A stretch of 64,000 nucleotides of DNA from Adiantum capillus-veneris (lineage: Eukaryota; Streptophyta; Polypodiopsida; Polypodiales; Pteridaceae). The stretch is from the NCBI GenBank assembly GCA_014529385.2, contig CM043947.1:102364311-102428310 (forward strand), in the 5' to 3' direction. Each line of letters starts with the position of its first letter. Position 1 is the stretch's first letter. The notes under the pieces are model-generated. The model saw only the letters and a program-made list of their open reading frames with translations. It was not told the origin of the DNA and searched no databases. The position numbers were made by a program, and so were the translations under genes. Of the stretch, positions 20,314 through 32,733 are shown piece by piece.

Positions 20314-21130
20314 ATCTTCCACTTAAAGATGAATGTGCCAATAAGTGGTACCACTATAGGACCTAGCGGTGTGTACATGTTATAGGAAGGAAACTTGTCT
20401 CAACCGATACCCACTGGTTCTCTCAAATATGATGCATGCCATTCCATAGGCTCCATCGATGTGCGAAATCCATGCCAATTTCATCAACACCATGTGTAGT
20501 GACCTTTGCCAATCTATCCGCAATGGGTATCTCAATTCTCACTATATCACCACTAGAACTAATCACGTATGGATGCATCAATTATGATTGCAAGTTAGTC
20601 GTCACTCCCTCATTGTCCATAGAGACTGTATTTTTGTGTCATGCATCTCCATATCAGCATGAGCATGTCAAAGAACTCCATATTGCTCATCTCCATGGTA
20701 GGAAGCATCTATGTCCTAAGAGGATCAATCTATTGTGTCTCGCTAGAGCATGGCCACTCTAAATTTTCATCTACCAACATGTTGTGCACAACACTCTGGA
20801 GCTCATCAATGAAAGATATGTGTCTAGTCTCTCACTGACATGACTGTAATGTAATTGAGACTATGCCGTTTTGCACCTCAGACACATGTATAGGGTAGAA
20901 CAAGCCACTAGAGGCTCCACTGGAAATCACTAACAATCCACAATGCATCTAAAAAGACTGCTCTCTAAGCCATAGCTAACATTCAATGTCTCTCAACTCT
21001 CTCATTGAGATCAAATTGTGTCTCAATTGAGGAACATATCGCACATGATGAAGTGTATATGATGCATTGTTGGCAATAAAATACATACATTTCTTGCACC
21101 CTCTATGTTATATACTTATCCATCAGCTAG
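20314..21130 (-). pseudogene. Copia element I, 3' coding part, decayed
   Basis: Minus-strand continuation of the copia gag-protease at 45564-45990, from which it is separated by element D. At the junction (21130 downward) the residues L-A-D-G are readable. In copia element H the same L-A-D-G is followed by VHDIVGAGDVRLLLP, and here by a similar YNIEGARNVCILLP after a stop. Many stops follow and no integrase or RT catalytic motif was found. The distance from this point to the 3' LTR (about 0.8 kb) is close to that in H (about 1.0 kb), so I and H may share one internally deleted structure. Confidence 0.6.
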
Positions 21131-21269
21131 TGAGAGTGGATTTTTTGAGATGGGGCTCAACTCAAGGCTCCCACCAGACAACCACTCCGTGAGACCCTAC
21201 ACACGCATATTTCTTAGGGGCACCACCCTCTTTTATGGAGAAATAAGGAAACCAAAACAAACCATATAC

Positions 21270-21306
<37 letters not shown>

Positions 21307-23128
21307 TCCTTATGTGCTTCAACACAAAATGCCCTTCAACCATTCAACACACTCCTTAAGGAATCCCTTTGAACACTACACAAACTCACATGCAAAGATT
21401 AATCTTCACCATATTAGTGCTCATATACTTCTAAGAAAAGCAAGCACAAAACCTCAAAACTCAAAACACCATAATGCACAAATACTTGACAACTCCTTTC
21501 CTTTCCCAAAAGAAGAGACTACTTACACACATAAGGCGGCGTGCATAGAGAGCTCTTCTCCATCTATGCAGCCCCAAGACTTACTTACACACAACATAAG
21601 GAGAGAAGCCAAGCAAATAGACACCATGGTGCACAAAGAACTTTCTCAACAAACAATCAACCCAATGAGCACAAAATATGAGAAGCTGCCAAGATATGCT
21701 TACCAATTTTGCATGCGTTTAGAGCAAAAGTGTGACGATGACACCCCAATTGCAACGATTTGTTGATCAAACCATGAGATAGATCATTGAACTTGATATC
21801 CTTGCTCTCATATAGAATCTACAATCCTTATTTAGGGGTGAGTATGGTAAGAGAAATATTTGCAAGAGAATGGTAGCAATAGCATATTGATGCTCTCTCT
21901 ATGGTGCCGATTATGATAGCGAGCTTAGGAAATGGATAGGGAGACAAGAGGAGAGAGAGATTAGGGATTACCTAACCTTAGAGGGGCTTATTTGCAGCAA
22001 TGGAGTAGGTGTGTGTATTTTTGTGCTTGCCAAAGGGCCTTTTTATAGCTGTACAAGACCTTGGGTTAGGTTAAACTTGACTAGGGTAGGTAATTAACCA
22101 TAGTTAGGTTCCCTTTTGACCATTCCTTCAATTATGCAAATAAGAGACTCATTTTTTCATTAAAAATATCCTTTTAGGTCGTAGAGGCTCCATAAGGGTT
22201 GATAATGTATGTGGGCCCCACCATGATGTCCCTCCAGTGGCTCCTGCAGAGTGTCCCCATCTTGTTTGTTGTGTCTCTGGAAGCATCTTGAGCCGACCCC
22301 TCCACATGCAAGTGGTTTTTAACTCCCCATTGGTATTTTAGAATGTTGGAGAAGTCAAGAAAACTTTTCACCTTTGTGGTTTACCTGATTGTAACTTTGA
22401 CCTGCAGTAATAGTGTCCGCAGCACCTTGTTTTCACCATAACTTTCAGCCTGTAACTCAGAATTGGGTGTTGTAAAAGGCAAAGTTGACCTTCTCAAAGT
22501 GTTTAAGCTGATTTTGGAGTGTTCCTCAAGTATACCCACGAGCTAAGGCGTTCAAGATGCATCCAAAACACCTTTTGAACCAAGTCTCCTTGTAGGGGGC
22601 CCTTTAGCATGCATCCAAGGTGTAGCATGCTTTTTCAAAAGAGAATCCACCTTAAACAAATGAGGTAGGCTCCAGTAAAGTTTGATTTATTGGGGATATA
22701 CATTATATTTAAGATTTTTTAACCAACACAAGTAAATGATCCAAGACTTGGGTCACATAGTGGTGGGGAAGGGAAGGCCTACAAGGTTAACCCTACCCTT
22801 GAGAGAAGATGGGTAAGATAAGTGCCCATAAATTATTTATTTACAAATTATGGGATGTAGATAGCTATTTAAATTAGTAAAGGTAATTAGTTAAAAGAAT
22901 GTGCAGTAAAAAAACTAGGAGAGTAGAATTAAGTTTACTATTTACATTTAGCATGAAGAGAGAAATGTGATGTAAATGCATAAAGATCTGATAAGGGTAA
23001 GGTGTTTGTATGGAAAAAGGCTATTACGGAAAGAGAGAATGAACACTAGGTTAAAACTTTGATAAAAATATATATACATTTGAGTAGAAATGTAGTGCAA
23101 ATGCAAGGTTACCATTTAACGCTACTCA
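21131..23128 (-). mobile_element. 3' LTR of element D
   Basis: 1,998 bp. On the minus strand it starts TGAGTAGCG at 23128 and ends ..CTCTCA at 21131. It is about 98.8% identical by eye to 43579-45563. A TATA box (complement of 22041-22048) and a CA microsatellite at 21273-21303 are present. The plus-strand ORF at 21314-21766 within it also exists in the other LTR but looks like chance coding. Confidence 0.92.
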
Positions 23129-23134
23129 TATTAG

Positions 23135-23145
23135 CCCTCCCCCTT
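23135..23145 (-). promoter_or_regulatory. Polypurine tract of element D
   Basis: The minus strand reads AAGGGGGAGGG six bases before the 3' LTR start. Elements C (39371-39379) and K (63161-63171) have nearly the same tract at the same place, so it is the plus-strand primer. Confidence 0.8.
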
Positions 23146-23302
23146 CATCTAGGATCATTCATGCTCCTAGATGAAACAAAAGAGTTTTTTCCTTTTTCTT
23201 TTCTTTCTTTTTTTTTCTTATTTTTTCTTTTTTTCTTATTTTTCTAAAAAAAGGAGGAGTGATATACACTCTTTTACTCCATTAGACCTGCTTTTCATTA
23301 CC

Positions 23303-26300
23303 TCAATCCCATAAATTGGAGATGGGAGGGTTGCCTTGGGTATGTTGAGATTCCAAAGCTGGTTCTTCTTTGCACATCAAAGCTTTAAAAATAGGTGGAG
23401 CATTTGCCAAGCCGAAGGGAGCCATGCCAATTTGGAGCTTAGACGATGTAGGTAGATGACTTCCTATCAACGGATTGATACGTTGAAAGTAGGGCTTTAA
23501 TCTCCATCCATTGACTCTAGTCTTGTGGAGTTTTCCTGATAAATCTGCTAATCTGTAACTACCATTCCCAAACTTTGTTTTTATCATGAAAGGTCCCTCC
23601 CATCTTTGCAAAAACTTTTTGTCAAGTCGAGTATCAAGTCGGTTATCATAGCGAAGAACCAACATACCTTCCTTCAATCCTTTCCCCTTGAGCTTCTTGT
23701 TGATTTTGTCCCTTTTGCTTATGGCTTGGGCAATGTAATAGTCGATGGACTCTTCTCTATCAAGCTCAAGTCGTTGAAGATCTAAAATTCTTTCCTGCAA
23801 AGCTTCTTTTGGCCTCTTTGCTCCCCGTGAGAGAATGCGTAGGCTTGCAATCTCCACCTCAATAGGAAGGAGTGCCTCCTGTCCATATACCAAATGAAAA
23901 GGAGTAAATTGAGTGGATACCTTGAAAGATGTTCTGTATGCCCATAGAGCTGTGGTCAAATGACGATCCCAGTCATTTGGTCGATCTGCAACCTACTTAG
24001 AAATGATTTTACATATCATTCCATTCACCTTTTCAACCAACCCATTGCACTGAGGGTAGTAAGGTGTAGAATGCAAATGTTTGACTTTTAACTTTGTCAA
24101 AAGATTATCTAGGAGCTCTGCTCTAAACCCTGGACCACGATCTGACAAAATCTCTAATGGTGTGCCGAATCTACTGCATATGTGATGAAAGATAAATTTT
24201 GATACCTCCTCGGCTGTAATTCGTGTTGTACTTGCTGCCTCCGCCCATCGTGTCATGTAATCTACTCCCACAATGATGAAGACCTTCCCGGTAGATGTGC
24301 AAGGTAAGGGGCCTATTGCATCCACACCCCACTTCTCAAAAGGACCATACGAAATTATTGGAACTTGAGGTTCGTAAGTGAGTCGTCTGACAACCTTTGC
24401 ATGACTTACACCAATGCTGGACATCACGGTGTAGACTTGGCCAAACAAACCCTGCTTGCAAAATCTTCCTGTTTGTAATATCATGAGAAAAATGACCCCC
24501 ACAGACATCATCATGGCATGAAAAGAGGATTCTCTCTCTTTCTTGAACAGAGGGCACCCTTCTTAGCACAAAATCTTTCCCTTTATGATACAGATCATCT
24601 CCTATGAGTTGGTAAGGAGTTGCCTTTTTTACCAACCTATGCCTTTGCACTTTAGCCAAGTGTTTAGGGCACTCACCAGTTTGGAGGAAAAATATGATGT
24701 CCTTCAATTCCTCTTGGCCTTGGTACTTTGGTTCGTAGAGCTTCACACCTCCCACCATGATCTGAAGTTTCTCATTGGCAAGATAATTTGCTTCCTTGTT
24801 GAGGGTTCTCACAACATGCTGTACCTGTGTAGCTTCAAAGTTCTTTATCAAAGCCTTCACCTGTCTAAGCCACTCCACTAGAGTAGGGTTCTTGCACTTC
24901 CATATCCCTTGGATTTTCCTAATAACTAGTAAGGAATCATCTCTTATTATAAGTCTTTCGATGCCAAGTTTTCTGCATTCTTCAAGCCCCAACTTTAAGG
25001 TGACATACTCAGCCTCATTATTAGAATGAACATTTTCCAAGGTGATACCTTTCTTAACAAGAACTTCCCTTTGTGGACTTAGAATAAGAACCCCCCCTGC
25101 TGCCTGATTGTGTTGTCGTCGGTAAGCTCCATCAAAGCACAAAATGTGTGCATTGTCCATCTCCTCCTGCTTATTTTGTGGTGTAGCTTTGTCTCCTGCC
25201 TTTGGTGACTCTTTCCTTTCTCTCACTTTGTATGTGAGAATGTCTGCAAGACCTGCCCTTGTGCTATCTTCCACAAGAAAAGTGTATTCGAACTCTTGAA
25301 GTTCTAGAACCCATTTGGCTATCCTAGATGAGAGGCTCATGTGTTGTACAACATATGGTAAATTGTTTTCCATGGTGAGAATGACAAATGGTGCAGGTAA
25401 GAGATATGATCGGAACTTTCTTACCGCAAACATAATTGTGAATACCACCTTCTCCATATCGGTGTAGCCCTTCTCTGCAGCGGTCATGACTTTGCTTGCA
25501 AAGTATACTGGCCTCATGTAGCATGTTTTTGGGTCTTTTTGCATGAGAACTACACCGATGGCCTCCATTCCTACACTTGGCGTGATGTAATATGTATCCT
25601 TTGGATTTGGTGGCATTATTGTTGGAAGAGAGTTGAGAATACCCTTTACTTCAGTAAAGCATAATTCGTGTTCCTCTTTCCATTCAAATGTGGGTTTGTT
25701 TGCTAGCTTGTGCAAAGGTGCAATAGCTTCCGCTAGAAGGTGAATGAAACGAGACATGTACCTTACTTTGTGGTTGAAAGTCATGAGCTCCTTGGTTGTC
25801 GTTGGTGGTTGTAGTGACAAGAGAGCATTTACTTTTGATGGATCCACTTGAATTCCTTGCAAAGAAACCACATGACCTAGCAATACCACTTGTGACTCTG
25901 CAATGTGACACTTCTCAGGATTAAGCTGTCCCCCAAATTGATGAAGCCTCCTAAGCCCCTCCTCAACTTTTTGGCAATGAAGTCTTTGGCTACTATAGAT
26001 ACAGAAGTCATCCATAAAAACCTTAATTGACTTTCCAAAGAAGGGCTGAAAGACAAGATTTGTAAACCTTATAAAGGTACTAGGAGCATTTGTGAGCCCA
26101 AATGGCATCACTCTATAGGCAAAGCAACCCCAAGGTGTGATGAAAGTGGTTTTTAACTGATCTTCTTCTGCTATTCTGATTTGAAAATACCCTGAATACC
26201 CATCACACACTGTGTAACATTCATAGCCGGCTACTTCGTTTAAGATTTCATCTTGGAAAGGAAGAGGAAAATGATCCCTCTTTGTTGCAGCATTGAGCGG

Positions 26301-28169
26301 TTTGTAGTCAACACAGACCCTCCATTTTCCGTTCTTTTTAGGGGTTACTACAATTGGGGACACCCACTCAGAGTTAGACACAGGGTAAATGAAACCAGCT
26401 TTGAGGAGTCGGTTAACCTCTGTCAAAAGTGCCTCTTGTTGTATTTTTCCTAGGCGCCTTAGCTTTTGAGCCACAGGTTTAGTACCTGGTTTTAATTCTA
26501 TGCCATGCTCTATAACATCCACACCTCTAATTTGTGAGTAATCAGTGATAAACAAATTGGGATACCTCTTGAGCATATCGATGTAGGACCGCTTCTCCTC
26601 AGGGGTAAGATCTTTTGCAAGCATCCTCTCAAAGTCTTCAAAGTGCTTGTGGTCACCTTTGTCATCCTTTGTTTGCTCCTTTGTTGGGTCAACCTCTATT
26701 GATGGAGTTTTTGATGTGTTGAAGATGATTCCCATTACCTCCAAAGATGATTCTTCTTCGCTATTGGATGTAGTGGTTGAACCTTCCTCGTCGCTTGAGC
26801 CAAAACTCTCTTCACTTTCTTCATCAACCGTGGTCTTATAGTTGATGTCGAGCTGCTTTCCTTCATGCCAATCGTATACTACATGTTGCCCCTTTTTGAG
26901 AATCAATTGTCCTCGTCCCCATTTTTGATCTACATTCACAGCAATGAGCCAAGGCCTCCCTAGGATGATGGGATAGCCCTCCCCCTTGGCTGGCATAACA
27001 TACATGTCCACACGTGCATCTATATTACATACAGAAACTTTTACATTCTCGATGATCCCTAGGCACTTCACACTTGCATTGTTGGCCAGCCTAGCTTGAC
27101 AATTAGAGGATTTAGTGATTTCAAGCCCTAGTCTATTCATGGCTCTTTCCGTGATCACACACATTTGTGCTCCACCATCAACATACACATTGGATACCTT
27201 CCTACCCCTTACATAAGCATCTACAATAGGTTCCACATCTTGTTGTGGCTTTGAAGTCAATGCCTTTACTGTCACCTTTTCTTTCTTTCTTGGGAGTCTT
27301 GTGCTTACAAGTTTGGACCAGTGCTTTCTCACCTTGGGTGATAGATGTAGGAGTTGAGGCCAAGAAATATTGGGCTTTTGAGTTTGCAAATCTTCTAAGA
27401 TGTTGTAGGGTTCCATATTCTTTCCTAATGGAAAATTGTTGATGTCGATCTCCCTTCGCCTTGACCTCTGCTTCTTGCCTCCTTCCTCCTTCTTTGACTT
27501 TTTCTTCCTCTCCTTCCTTGCAGGTTCTGACTCTTCATTCCTTGTGTCTTCATCCTTGTTGTGTGCTCTTGTGCACTTTTCTGCTGGCATAACATCAAAA
27601 TGTATAGGGCTCACCTCTATCTCCTCTTCCAGCTTTATGACGTTTACTCCTCTCTCTTCCTCCACTAGTGGGACAGGAGGGATGTTTGCCACTGGAGGTG
27701 GTGGTGGTCGACGAAGAATTTGCGGGGCTTGAGCATGCTCTTGCTGCACCATGAGCGGAGGGGGTCTAGGAGGGTATATGTCCCCTGGAAGCCTTCGAGG
27801 GTGAGGGCAATTATACATGCCATGACCAACTTCGTTGCAATTCCAGCATCTCAACTCTTGTGCTTGACGTCGTTGATTGCGATTCCCTTCTCTTGGTTGT
27901 CGTTGTTGGGGTAGGCCCTGCACTAGATTCAAGGTGAGACTCTCTAGTTGTTGAGTTAATCTTTGCAAGATCTCTTGTTGTGATCCTTCCCCTATTTGTG
28001 AGGTTTGGGCAAGAGAGCCCCTAACTTGCGCTCCCATGCTTGGTGAAGAATCCCTCTCAATGACTTCATTTAGGTCCCTTGTTCTATGTGCTTGAAAATT
28101 TAACTTCTTGAATTTGACCATGGCCACCTCACGTTGTCGTGCTGTGACACGTACATAGTGGGAACGCAT
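23303..28169 (-). pseudogene. gag-pol: Gag C-terminus and Pol of element D, with dual RNase H, broken in integrase
   Basis: One open frame from 28169 to 24336 (1,277 codons), then frames 24514-23993 and 23959-23303. Order: zinc knuckle CWNCNEVGHGMYNC (about residue 108), protease VYVDGGAQMCVI, RT with FMDDFCIYSS, and a first RNase H in which the usual Asp of V-D-A-S is absent (YYITPSVGMEAIGVVLMQ). A second RNase H follows (ILCFDGAYR, NNEAEY, IRDDSLL), then the integrase zinc region (CHDDVCGGHFSHD, WCKSCKGCQ). The frame then shifts. The integrase core (GVDAIGPL, ILSDRGPGF, CNGLVEK) is in the next frame, with another stop before ALWAYRTSFK. The extra RNase H is the mark of the Tat/Ogre group. 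The start at 28169 is artificial: the gag N-terminus is at 42443-42964. Confidence 0.88.
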
Positions 28170-29214
28170 GCTACAAGATCTATCTTGTATTTTTTTAGAT
28201 ACATAATTATATTTCCTATAGTGTACATATGCATATTTAAGTATAATAATAAGCCTTCTATCTCATCCTATTATTTTTCTCAAGGGTAACATATCCTTGC
28301 TTTACCATCAGAAAATACTATGGGAAAAGCATCAATAGCTCCGCCTCTTTAACTTGGGGCAAAAAGCATTGATTCTTTATTTCTACTATTTCATTATCAT
28401 CTCACACCCTAGCTAGATCCTATATCTAGGGTAAACTCTAATATATATATATTCTATGTATTTTTTATACTTTTCTCATATTTCTTTTTAAATAGCTACT
28501 AGGAGAGAATCAAATCCTAGTGGGACACTAGGTGGCATGATTTCAAAGATACACTTATTTTAATGCATTATTGCAAGCATGATTACAAAACTTTGTCAAG
28601 GAGCAATGTCATGCTTTCATATGGCATGAGGTGTCCTTTGGAATTAAATGAAACTCTAGGCTAAGGAGACCACATGAAGACTTTTGGTGCCATAAATGGA
28701 CCCTATTTTGATGAATTTTTTACACAAGGTTCCAATCCGAATTGAAAAACAATTTTAAAATGAAAATCATAGCTAATGAGCTGAAGTTTTTGCCCATATT
28801 TTTACTTTTTTATTTTGAGCCACGGTTGAGGAGATATGATCAAAATACTGGACCCCAGTCTGCCCACATCATGCAGGGGCAGCTCATTTCCAACTTTTCC
28901 AATTCCTGTTCACACTGGCTCCTCTCTTTTTGTGTAAACCCTTGGGGGTTCCCTTCACCTATAAAGGGGACCTCTTCTTCCTTGGAAAGAACTAAAGCAT
29001 TCAAGCCATTGATGAGAGGAATTCTTGAGGGAGTGAGTAGTAATGCCTAATTGTACTTAGCCCCATTAACATAAGCCCAAGCCTACACTTTCTCCTAGAG
29101 GAAGACTAGCCATTCTTGTACGCTATCCTTGGAAGATCAACTCTAATCAAAGAAGGTGTTTTACTTGGCGTATCAATCAAAGTGCAGTGCTCCCCTCTTC
29201 TTCTCTCTCCATCA
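28169..29214 (+). mobile_element. 5' LTR of element E (fragment host of C)
   Basis: Plus-strand LTR of about 1.05 kb inside the gag of D. The start (TGCTACAAGATC) is uncertain. The end CCATCA is followed after four bases by a primer-site-like TGGTGCCC (29219). It shares with LTRs C and G the order GACCAC..GAAGACTTTTGG (28660s), CCGAATT, TATGATC..GGACCCC (28835-28855) and a TATA box at 28960. No 3' LTR of E is in the window, so E is truncated. Confidence 0.55.
28960..28966 (+). promoter_or_regulatory. TATA box of LTR E
   Basis: TATAAAG in CACCTATAAAGGGGAC, about 250 bp before the LTR end. Position and context match the TATA boxes of LTRs C and G. Confidence 0.5.
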
Positions 29215-29218
29215 ATAA

Positions 29219-29234
29219 TGGTGCCCAAGGGTTC
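29219..29234 (+). promoter_or_regulatory. Candidate primer-binding site of element E
   Basis: TGGTGCCCAAGGGTTC starts four bases after the proposed LTR end. Its first eight bases equal those of the C and D sites, then it diverges. It is 285 bp upstream of small ORF b. Confidence 0.4.
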
Positions 29235-29284
29235 TACATTGATGTTTTCTTGATTTCTTGTTGTTTTCTTTTTCATCTCTAATC

Positions 29285-29286
<2 letters not shown>

Positions 29287-29323
<37 letters not shown>
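29287..29323. repeat. (AT)n microsatellite
   Basis: AT tract of about 37 bp in the leader of element E, 3' of its primer-binding site. Confidence 0.9.
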
Positions 29324-29326
<3 letters not shown>

Positions 29327-29522
29327 AATCTCATCTCTTTAACCAAATCTATCTCTTTCACTCTTAGTAATTCATTCTCTCTACAAATTTTAGGTTCTCT
29401 TTGCTACAGGTACATCTCTCCCCGCAGTATCCTTATTGTCTACGGGCAAGAATAGGGCTTGGGAGGGAAAATTCTCATCTCTTCACTTCTCTCATATCTA
29501 CATTTCTCACATACTATCCTAG

Positions 29523-29739
29523 ATGAATAACCCACATGATGATCATTTCTATCGCTTTCACTCTGTACAATCTATTAGAATTAACGTATGGATTAGCCGT
29601 AAAATACACTTTCAACAACGTATAGTGTTTCTCTTTGGCCCTGAAAGGCTCAATGAAATACTTCTATCACCGGATCCCATCATACTACCTCTCATAGACT
29701 ATAATTTTTCTTTTGATATAAGCGTAGTTATCTTGCTAT
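29523..29739 (+). pseudogene. Small ORF b of element E, cut at its stop codon by element C
   Basis: About 72 residues from ATG 29523, with the type-b pattern: SIRINVWISRKIHFQQR, VFLFGPERLNEIL, PIILPLIDY. It resembles ORF b of C (32734) and D (43526-43314) along its length. Element C's LTR begins at 29740, in what was the stop codon. The 4-bp duplication CTAT (29736-29739 and 42077-42080) implies that before insertion the stop of b overlapped the ATG of ORF a in an ATGA. Function unknown; predicted beta-alpha-beta by eye. See ORF a of C for evidence of selection. Confidence 0.7.
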
Positions 29740-31431
29740 TGATAGCCGTTTTTTCGGCTCTTTGTAATTGCCACAGTGAGTTACCTCACCCTACCAAAAT
29801 CACCCAAACACTGTGGCTATCCCTACCATTTCACTGTACATAGGCGTGCGTGAGTCACGGGACTTTTCCCTTATCTTCTTAAAAACCCTCAACTAGCTAG
29901 TCACTGGGCTAGGTGAGCCAGAAAAAATAAAAAAAATAAAAGTATATTATGGCATCTTTGTGTGTAAATATTTCATTGTATATATGGCCTAAATATAGGG
30001 ATTTTTTATAATTATTTTGGTATTTTATTTAAATATTTCTACTTAGGTGTGTGTTTTATTAAACCTATGTACACCTTCTTTCATCCTCTTACACCATAAT
30101 TTTATTTTTTTGCCAATATGTACATACTCTAACCTCATATTTTTTCTTTATACAAATCACTCCCACATTTTCACCCTCACCCTCGTGAAAACAAAAAATT
30201 GATTTCTACTCATTGGTTACTTTTATTATATTATTTACTTGCATACATTTTCCTCTTTCACCCAAAATAATTCAGGGAGGGACCATATCATATGATTCCA
30301 ATATCTTTCCATATCCATAACTCCTCCATATTTTTATTATTATTTTTACTCATTATTCTAACACCATGTGCTCATTGAGCTAAAGTCCATGAATTGTCCA
30401 TACACTAGTCCCACCATGTATATATTTCTTATTTCACCAATAATCCTCCTCCATGCATGGGTCAAGGGAAACTTGAATGCTTTGTATTATAATATGACAA
30501 AGGAGGGGCTCACTCTTGGATGCATTGTACAAATTCAACAAAGGAGGGGACCACTAAAAGACTTTTGCAGGCCTAAAACACAGGCTTTTTGGTGAGAATT
30601 TTGGCACCTATCTCCACTCCGAATTTGGAGCGGTGGTCAAAAGAGAAAATGTAGCCCACACTCTGAATAATCACCCCAAATTTTTTCATGATTTTTGGAG
30701 CTACCAGCTGTGAGCTATGATTTTTTTAGTGGACCCCAGTTTTCCCATGCCATGCAGCCACACTCTCTCTTCCACTTTATCATTTTCCTCTTTCACACAC
30801 ACTTCTCCACTCATCATCCCCATCTCTCTCACCACTCCTCTCTGCACACTACTCACCTTCTCCTCAACCTTGAAGAATAAGAGAAACCATGGTGAACTCA
30901 TACCTCCCACACACAATTCCATTCCAAAATTGACCACCTAGTCTCATTTTTCCTCCTCCAAATTACCCATATCTATCAAAAAACCACAAAATTCAGCCTC
31001 TTCTCTTAAAAGACAGCATCATGGTGGTTGATTACTCAACTTCAATTACCTTGTCTCTCAAGGAAGGTCAAGAGTGGAGAAAAAATGTACCGTCAAAGCT
31101 AGTGGACCGTCAACAAGCGTCAAAATTGGCCCTACTCAAGACACTTGGAGCATCAACCTTGTAAGAAATCCACCTTTTCTTACCTCTTAAGAGTTTTTCT
31201 TCCTTATTTGTATCCTACATGGATACTCCCATTGTAAATGTTCAATTCCATTTGTAAATTAATACTAACTCTACTAACACTAACCCACTATGAAAAGTCC
31301 TATCACCTCCATTTCTCTCCTCTCTCTTTCCCCACCAACTTCTTGATAATTCCAAGCAAAAGAAATTAGATAAATTGCTGAAAATCTAACCCAACCATGG
31401 TTAGAGGAGTAACCCTAGCCTTCAAAATTTC

Positions 31432-31438
31432 TATAAAA
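31432..31438 (+). promoter_or_regulatory. TATA box of 5' LTR C
   Basis: TATAAAA in TTTCTATAAAAGGAGGGTG. The same box is at 41073-41079 in the 3' LTR and in reverse at about 61434-61442 in LTR K. About 990 bp of LTR follow it, so the transcript would have a long R/U5 leader that includes the CT repeat. Confidence 0.7.
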
Positions 31439-32099
31439 GGAGGGTGTAGCTAGCATAAAAGGGGGGAAGCCATAAGCAAGAGCACTATGCTATAGCTTGA
31501 GAAGCCAAGCTCAACCTCTCTAGAAGGAGCTCTTGAGTGGAAGCTCATTGTCTTATGCATGTGCATGTGTTGTAATAGGGGATTAGCAAGGGAAATCTAT
31601 GCCATTGTAAGAGAGAGAGTGATCATTCAATTGAGAGTAGGAAATCTATCATTTCTCCTACTAGTGTAAGCCCAACATTCGCTGAATCAAGGAGGGTGGA
31701 TTTGGACTAATCTTGGATATTTTGTCTCCCTTCCAACGTGAAGTAATGGACAACAATGATGCGTAAGTGTCTTGGTGTTTTTTTTTTAAGTTCTTGATAG
31801 CTTGTCTCTGGTGTTGTCATCAATCTAGCCATAAATCCCACATACTGTAAGAGGGCGACAGGGTGGAGAGGACTCCCCTGGCCTTAAGACAGTGATTGGG
31901 GTGGCTTTTCTAGTGATGTGTTGTGGTGAAATTTACGCAAGCTATGTTGAACAAGTACTAATCTCACTTTGATTTGTCATGACAGATTTGTAAGAAGGTA
32001 TTAATGCAACAAGCACCCCCTCCCCCTTTCTCTCTCTTTCTTAAATATATAGTTGTGTTTGCTTGATCATCGCCGATACGTTTCAAAGCAGCCCGAGCA

Positions 32100-32102
<3 letters not shown>

Positions 32103-32164
<62 letters not shown>
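32103..32164. repeat. (CT)n microsatellite in 5' LTR C
   Basis: About 62 bp of CT. The counterpart in the 3' LTR (about 41744-41815) is longer, which accounts for most of the LTR length difference. Confidence 0.95.
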
Positions 32165-32167
<3 letters not shown>

Positions 32168-32428
32168 TTTTAGTGTGTGAGAGTATTCCATTGGTGTTAG
32201 GGTTAGTGTAATTCCTTGCTTGTTTGTGGGTTGCTCTAACGATTCTCCTCTTTTGCGTCCTAGTTCGCTCTTAAACTAGGTGGTGCCCCTTGTGTAGTTG
32301 GGATTTGGCGGTGGGTTTGTTGTTTTGGTTTGTGTTGTGTTGTGTCCCAGCCCCATTGAGCAGCACGGGAGCCTTGAAGGGTGTCTAGAGGCCACTCTTC
32401 TTGTTGCCCGCCCCGGACCGCCTCAAAT

Positions 32429-32446
32429 TGGTGCCCCCACTGAGGA
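32429..32446 (+). promoter_or_regulatory. Primer-binding site of element C
   Basis: TGGTGCCCCCACTGAGGA, three bases after the LTR. The identical 18 bases occur at the equivalent place in element D (complement of 43555-43572). Since the surrounding leaders differ, this supports a tRNA primer of constrained sequence. I do not name the tRNA. Confidence 0.8.
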
Positions 32447-32499
32447 GGGCTTGTGTATTTTTGTGTAGAATCAACCTTTAGCATAGTCAAGTGGTTTGC

Positions 32500-32712
32500 A
32501 TGAATCACGAAGCTTTGTATGATCCCTTCATTCCCATTGCAAGGCAAAAGGTACACATAATTGTTAGTACTAAGTTGCAATTTCAACGTGTCATTCGTAG
32601 AATTTTAGGTCATCTTAGGTTGGCCGAGATAAACGCTTCAGTAAATCCTTTTATTTTGCCTCTCATTAGGTACGACCTTAGTTTGGACGTCTATATTTTT
32701 GTTTTGTTTTAA
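32500..32712 (+). CDS. Small ORF a of element C, conserved, unknown function
   Basis: 70 residues from ATG 32500 to TAA. Core features: PIARQKVHIIV, TKLQFQRVIRRI, LRLAEINAS, NPFILPLIRYD, SLDVYIFVLF. It matches ORF a of E (42079-42291) and of D (43230-43018) over the full length, with the same stop position. Against E, 47 of 70 residues are identical, and 32 of those 47 use a different codon (for example AGT/AGC, ACT/ACA, AAG/AAA, CGT/AGA in a row). That is a clear sign of past selection on the protein. It also resembles ORF b, so a and b look like an old duplication. The hydrophobic alternation suggests beta-alpha-beta. It lies between primer site and gag, where Ogre-type elements carry an extra ORF. 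No known family recognised. Confidence 0.8.
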   Translation: MNHEALYDPFIPIARQKVHIIVSTKLQFQRVIRRILGHLRLAEINASVNPFILPLIRYDLSLDVYIFVLF

Positions 32713-32733
32713 GCATTAGGACATGCATAGGCC

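Larger units (their letters stand above)
29740..32425 (+). mobile_element. 5' LTR of element C
   Basis: 2,686 bp, TGATAGCCG..GACCGCCTCA. TATA at 31432, (CT)n at 32103-32164 in the transcribed part. It contains the shared LTR block GGGACCACTAAAAGACTTTTGCAG (30549). LTR K at 60559-63156 is a diverged relative in the opposite direction. Confidence 0.95.

Noticed and set aside
20436-20838. 108- and 65-codon plus-strand ORFs
   Set aside because: They run against the minus-strand copia remnant I and show no domain; probably chance.
21314-21766. 150-codon ORF in both LTRs of element D
   Set aside because: On the strand opposite to D, in LTR sequence, with no domain. The duplication is explained by the LTR pair.
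30368-30941. ORFs repeated in both LTRs of element C (again at 40009-40582)
   Set aside because: Both copies are near-identical DNA, so conservation says nothing about coding. There is no domain, and they lie in the U3 promoter region.
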